Positions 61,275 through 64,000 of a DNA stretch of 64,000 nucleotides are shown here, piece by piece. This stretch comes from an uncultured Algibacter sp. (lineage in GTDB: Bacteria; Bacteroidota; Bacteroidia; Flavobacteriales; Flavobacteriaceae), in NCBI GenBank assembly GCA_947499935.1, contig CANMQH010000001.1:512772-576771 (forward strand). Reading direction: 5' to 3'. The notes under the pieces were generated by a model that saw nothing but the letters and a program-made list of their open reading frames with translations, was not told where the DNA came from and did not search any database. The translations under genes were made by a program, and so were the position numbers. The stretch's first letter is position 1. Each line of letters begins with the position of its first letter.

Positions 61275-62397
61275 TTACTGTGATTTTCGATATACGGTAG
61301 GCGTTTTCCCAGTATGCTTTTTAAATGCCGTATTAAATGAAGATTTTGAGTTAAAACCCACTTCATACAAAATTTCGAGTATGGTGTGTTTCTTTTTTGA
61401 AGGATTTTTTAATAGAGACATAGCTTTTTCAATGCGATAACTGTTTATAAAATCGAAAAAGTGCTGACCAAGTTCTTGGTTTATTAAAATAGATAAATCT
61501 CGATGAGGTATGCTTATTTTTTCTGAAAGGCTTTTAACTGTTAACGATGGGTCTAGAAAAGGTTCTTCTTTAGCCATGTACGATTTAATATGTTGAAGTT
61601 GGGCATTTGGTTTTATAGTATCATCTGAAATCATTTCTTTAGATAAACGAAGATTAACTTCAATACCTCTAAAAAGTTTTGGAGATAATAGTGCTTTAAA
61701 AACCAACCAAAAACTAAAGAATAAGCCAAATAGTAATAAAATAACTCTAAAAATATTTACAAATTCTACATCAAAGTCTCCTGAATCTCTTATTGTGCCT
61801 TTTATAAAAGTTAATGCTTGACCAATTAGTATAAAAATAATAAGTTGTTTTACCCAATGGTAATTGTAAAAAGCATCTTTACTGGTGTAATTCTCTAAAA
61901 GTAATTTTCTATATCTAATTAAATAGTAAATCTCGGCGATGATATAGACAATCTCAATAACACGGTTCATTACTGTTATGAATTTACCTTCTGAGGTTTC
62001 GCTATAATGCGATAAAAACTCAAATTGCTCCGTATGAGATGCCAAAAAGAAATTTGGGACTAATATAAGAATACTAATAACCCAAGGAAGTAAAAGAAAC
62101 AAATGTTTGGCCTTCAGTCTAAAATCTGAATAAATAACAGATAGAATATAAAGAAATAATAAAGGGTCTTTAAAGCTAGAAATTTGAATTCTCAACATTT
62201 CTATAAAAGGCGGAAGTTCTATGAAATTGTGGTAAAAAAAACACGCTAATATCAATAGCTGTAATAATTAAAAAACTAGCAAGTAGTTGGTTACTGAGTT
62301 TTTTATTGGTTTTTACTGTTAATAGAAAAGCAGAGAAAAGTAAAAATAACGCAACAATTATAAAGCTTACTATTCCTATTATTGATTCGTTATTCAT
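61275..62397 (-). pseudogene. AraC-family transcriptional regulator with membrane N-terminus, broken by a one-base frameshift
   Basis: Two adjoining frames form one protein of about 373 residues. The start frame (62397 down to about 62234, MNNESIIGIVSFIIVALFLLF...TAIDISVFF) carries the first helices; the second frame (to 61275, FFYHNFIELPPFIEMLRIQI...) carries five more helices and the C-terminal AraC helix-turn-helix (LTVKSLSEKISIPHRDLSILINQELGQHFFDF...ILEILYEVGFNSKSSFNTAFKKHTGKTPTVYRK). They join exactly if the run of eight T residues (minus strand; 62234-62241) is read as seven. Membrane-bound AraC regulators of this layout are common in flavobacteria. It may be a sequencing error, real loss or slippage; the second frame also has its own ATG at 62255. 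Likely regulates the hydrolase and barrel genes downstream. Confidence 0.8.
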
Positions 62398-62806
62398 TTA
62401 ACCTGTTATTTTTAATTTTTCTTTAAAATATTTTTTTGAAAGAATATTTTTGGTCAAGTCTTTTGTCATTTCATCAATATCAAAAATTATTGTATAAATT
62501 TATTTAGTTTTCAACCATCTGTTTTTGTTGTTCCTTGATAGTCTTGTAAGCCAAAATTGAGTTAAATATAATAACGAAGCTTAAACTTTTTATTCCATAT
62601 TAATTTTTATATGGCATCGCATCGTCTAGTATAAGAAACGTAGGGCAGGTGACATGCGATACGTTTCGGTTTATTACTTGGCTAAATATAAATATTTTGC
62701 TTTTATCTTTTTATTTGAAAGTCGTCAAATTTAAAATTTGGCGACTTTCAAAAAATGCCTAAACCTTTGTTTTAGAAACGAATTGCGCTATTTTTTATAT
62801 ACATTG
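62398..62806. other. Gene-poor intergenic region with inverted repeats
   Basis: 409 bases. A short 23-codon minus-strand frame (62469-62398) ends right at the regulator start (TAAATG). Two interleaved inverted repeats lie at 62616-62667: ATCGCATcGTC with GACATGCGAT, and GAAACGTA with TACGTTTC. A long hairpin is at 62714-62752. No larger gene is seen. Confidence 0.55.
62714..62752. terminator. Long hairpin 54 bases after the DJ-1/PfpI gene
   Basis: 19-base arms (TTTGAAAGTCGTCAAATTT and AAATTTGGCGACTTTCAAA, one mismatch-type G-T pair) around a one-base centre. Possibly a terminator for the minus-strand gene, though the following T run is poor. Core shared with 63574-63593. Confidence 0.5.
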
Positions 62807-63514
62807 TTACCTGCATGCAGTTTTTATTTTCATTAGTGTCTTTCCTGATTTTAATATGTCCATTAGTCCTATTTCCTTTTTCGCATCTTTTGCAAGTTTT
62901 ATTTCCGCCATTTTAATAACTTCATTTGAGGCTTTAGAGATATTGCCACAATCGTAAATTGGATTTGGGTCATATTCAATAACAAGTTGTATTGCTTTAG
63001 TTTCTGTTTCTCCAACAATTTCGTTTGATAAGTATAATGCCATATCTATTTCCGCAGAAACTCCTGCTGCTGTTATATACTTTCCTTGTTTAACTATTCT
63101 TTTGTTTTTTGGTGTTACTCCAAAATCTTTTAATAAATCTATAGGTTTCCAATGTGAGGTAGCATCTTTACCTTTTAATAATCCTGTTGCTGCTAAAATA
63201 AGAGAGCCAGAACAGACGGAAGTTGTCCATTTAGTGGTCTTGTCTATTTTGTTAATCCAATTCAGTACTTTTTTATTTTTCATTTCTCTAATGAAAGTAA
63301 TTGCAGAGCCTGGAATTAATAAAATATCAGCACTTTCGATTTCATTAATATCATATTTTGCATTTAAATGTACAAAATCAGAATCTGCTTTTATTTCTCT
63401 CTTATTTTCGGCTACAAAATATACTTCTGCATCTTTCATATTTCTTAAAACTTCATATGGTCCAATTGCATCAAGCATTGTTATTCCGTTATATATGTAG
63501 ATTACTATTTTCAT
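62807..63514 (-). CDS. DJ-1/PfpI family protein
   Basis: 235 residues from the ATG at 63514 (MKIVIYIYNGITMLDAIGPYEVL), chosen over an upstream start that adds eight unusual residues. Class I glutamine-amidotransferase-like fold with the nucleophile-elbow cysteine in TTSVCSGSLILAATGLLKGKDATSHW; the H follows as in isonitrile-hydratase/AraC-type DJ-1 branches. There is no fused AraC domain. Could be a hydratase, protease-like or glyoxalase-type enzyme; function not resolved. Confidence 0.88.
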   Translation of the reverse strand: MKIVIYIYNGITMLDAIGPYEVLRNMKDAEVYFVAENKREIKADSDFVHLNAKYDINEIESADILLIPGSAITFIREMKNKKVLNWINKIDKTTKWTTSVCSGSLILAATGLLKGKDATSHWKPIDLLKDFGVTPKNKRIVKQGKYITAAGVSAEIDMALYLSNEIVGETETKAIQLVIEYDPNPIYDCGNISKASNEVIKMAEIKLAKDAKKEIGLMDILKSGKTLMKIKTACR

Positions 63515-63573
63515 TTTTTTTAAATTGCATTTAGCCAAAACTTTTTATTTTGTTTTATCTTTTTTGTTCTAAA

Positions 63574-63593
63574 GCCAAATCAAAAGATTTGGC
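63574..63593. repeat. Small hairpin after the truncated gene
   Basis: GCCAAATC, AAAA, GATTTGGC: perfect 8-bp stem six bases past the stop of the minus-strand fragment at 63599. May act as its terminator. Confidence 0.5.
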
Positions 63594-63598
63594 GGACA

Positions 63599-63880
63599 TT
63601 ATAAAAACACACTAAACTTTAGATTAAGTACTAATGTAGGCTTCCCTTCAATTTGAGTGTAAAATAATTTGTTACTAATTTGATAATTTCCATGTCCAAA
63701 AAAAGGGCTATAAAATTTACCACTTTCTTTTAAAATTAATGTATCGACTATATGTGGGGCTTCAACGCAACAATGTGGCTTATTGTAATTAGTATTAAGA
63801 TAAACACCCGAAACATTTTTGTTTGTCATTGGTACTTGAATAGTTTTAATTAACCCGTTGGGTGTAATTATTTGGGTATA
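63599..63880 (-). pseudogene. 5'-truncated hypothetical gene
   Basis: The frame is open from a stop at 63881-63883 to the stop at 63599, 93 codons, but the first ATG (63829) gives a 76-residue protein that starts mid-fold (MTNKNVSGVYLNTNYNKPHCC). The codons before it (YTQIITPNGLIKTIQVP) are coding-like and have no usual start or signal peptide. The family of short lipoproteins with 'GVYLNTNY...FY' segments would fit, so the N-terminus seems lost. It is next to a nested palindrome and a divergent gene start, as if an element had cut it. Function unknown. Confidence 0.5.
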
Positions 63881-63892
63881 TTAAACAAAAAA

Positions 63893-63952
63893 AGATATTG
63901 GATAAGATTCTGAATTTCAGTATCTTATTGTTGCGAAACAAACCCAATATCT
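63893..63952. repeat. Nested inverted repeats at the right edge
   Basis: Outer pair AGATATTGG (63893-63901) / CCAATATCT (63944-63952); inner pair ATAAGATtCTGA (63902-63913) / TCAGtATCTTAT (63917-63928), one internal mismatch. The outer arm ends just before an ATG. Could be a mobile-element end or a translation-control hairpin. Confidence 0.5.
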
Positions 63953-64000
63953 ATGTCAAATATAGCAACAAATTATTATAAAATAGTAGAAGTTTTAAAT
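63953..64000 (+). CDS. Start of an unidentified gene (cut by window end)
   Basis: ATG at 63953 followed by 15 open codons to the window edge (MSNIATNYYKIVEVLN). Too short to identify. Placed beside a nested palindrome and opposite a broken gene; a transposase start would fit that setting but cannot be confirmed. Confidence 0.3.
   Translation, partial: MSNIATNYYKIVEVLN

Noticed and set aside
63102..63500. 132-codon plus-strand frame over the DJ-1/PfpI gene
   Set aside because: The minus-strand gene has clear family motifs; this frame has none.

Overview
The window is low-GC chromosomal DNA from a member of the Bacteroidetes, most likely a marine Flavobacteriaceae. The evidence is type IX secretion (T9SS) genes (PorU, PorV, PorT, a PorP/SprF protein, a plug-domain protein and a type B sorting-domain protein), a complete Na+-translocating NADH:quinone reductase operon, menaquinone methylation, TamL, promoters with the Bacteroidetes -7 box TAnnTTTG, and little sign of Shine-Dalgarno sequences. 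No rRNA, tRNA or CRISPR array was seen.

Layout. 1-7516: 3' end of porU, then porV, cytidine deaminase, pyruvate dehydrogenase E1-alpha and E2, an M28 peptidase lipoprotein and a short-chain dehydrogenase. 7702-13455: a three-gene surface module (large T9SS-secreted protein, PorP/SprF, OmpA-type protein). 13553-15013: three small minus-strand genes of poorly known function. 15138-18343: SprT-like protein, mannose-1-phosphate guanylyltransferase, DUF389 membrane protein. 18456-26413: accD, fbaA, tamL, a TrmH-type methyltransferase, a hypothetical gene, porT and ubiE/menG. 26502-33961: TrkA/TrkH potassium uptake, an ECF sigma factor, an aminotransferase-desaturase pair and rsmG. 34055-40654: TPR protein, pruA, a TANGO2/DUF6695 overlapping pair, apaG and a T9SS plug protein. 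40818-46883: nqrABCDEF. 46947-48808: a minus-strand block with a sigma-like/TPR anti-sigma-like pair. 48981-50351: a small conserved protein and apbE, whose product flavinylates NqrB and NqrC. 50703-57084: a long minus-strand operon parA-parB-DUF5683-dapB-lepB-M15 peptidase-WbqC-DUF6122. 57227-62397: AraC-type regulator (frameshifted), beta-lactamase-fold serine hydrolase and a TonB-receptor-like barrel. 62398-64000: a gene-poor accessory edge with inverted repeats, a DJ-1/PfpI gene, a 5'-truncated gene and the start of another gene beside a nested palindrome.

How genes work together. The Nqr complex exports Na+ and needs ApbE for covalent FMN; TrkAH balances K+. PorU, PorV, PorT and the plug protein belong to the machine that exports and anchors cargo such as the 933-residue type B protein. 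The right end (about 61.1-64 kb) is the least conventional part: a homopolymer frameshift, repeated operator-like sequences, interleaved inverted repeats and a gene fragment beside a possible mobile-element end. A diverged repeat of about 100 bp also occurs in three separate intergenic gaps. I found no clear new defence or secretion system; the best candidates for undescribed biology are the repeat family, the interleaved repeat at 62616-62667 and the permuted papain-like protein paired with TANGO2.
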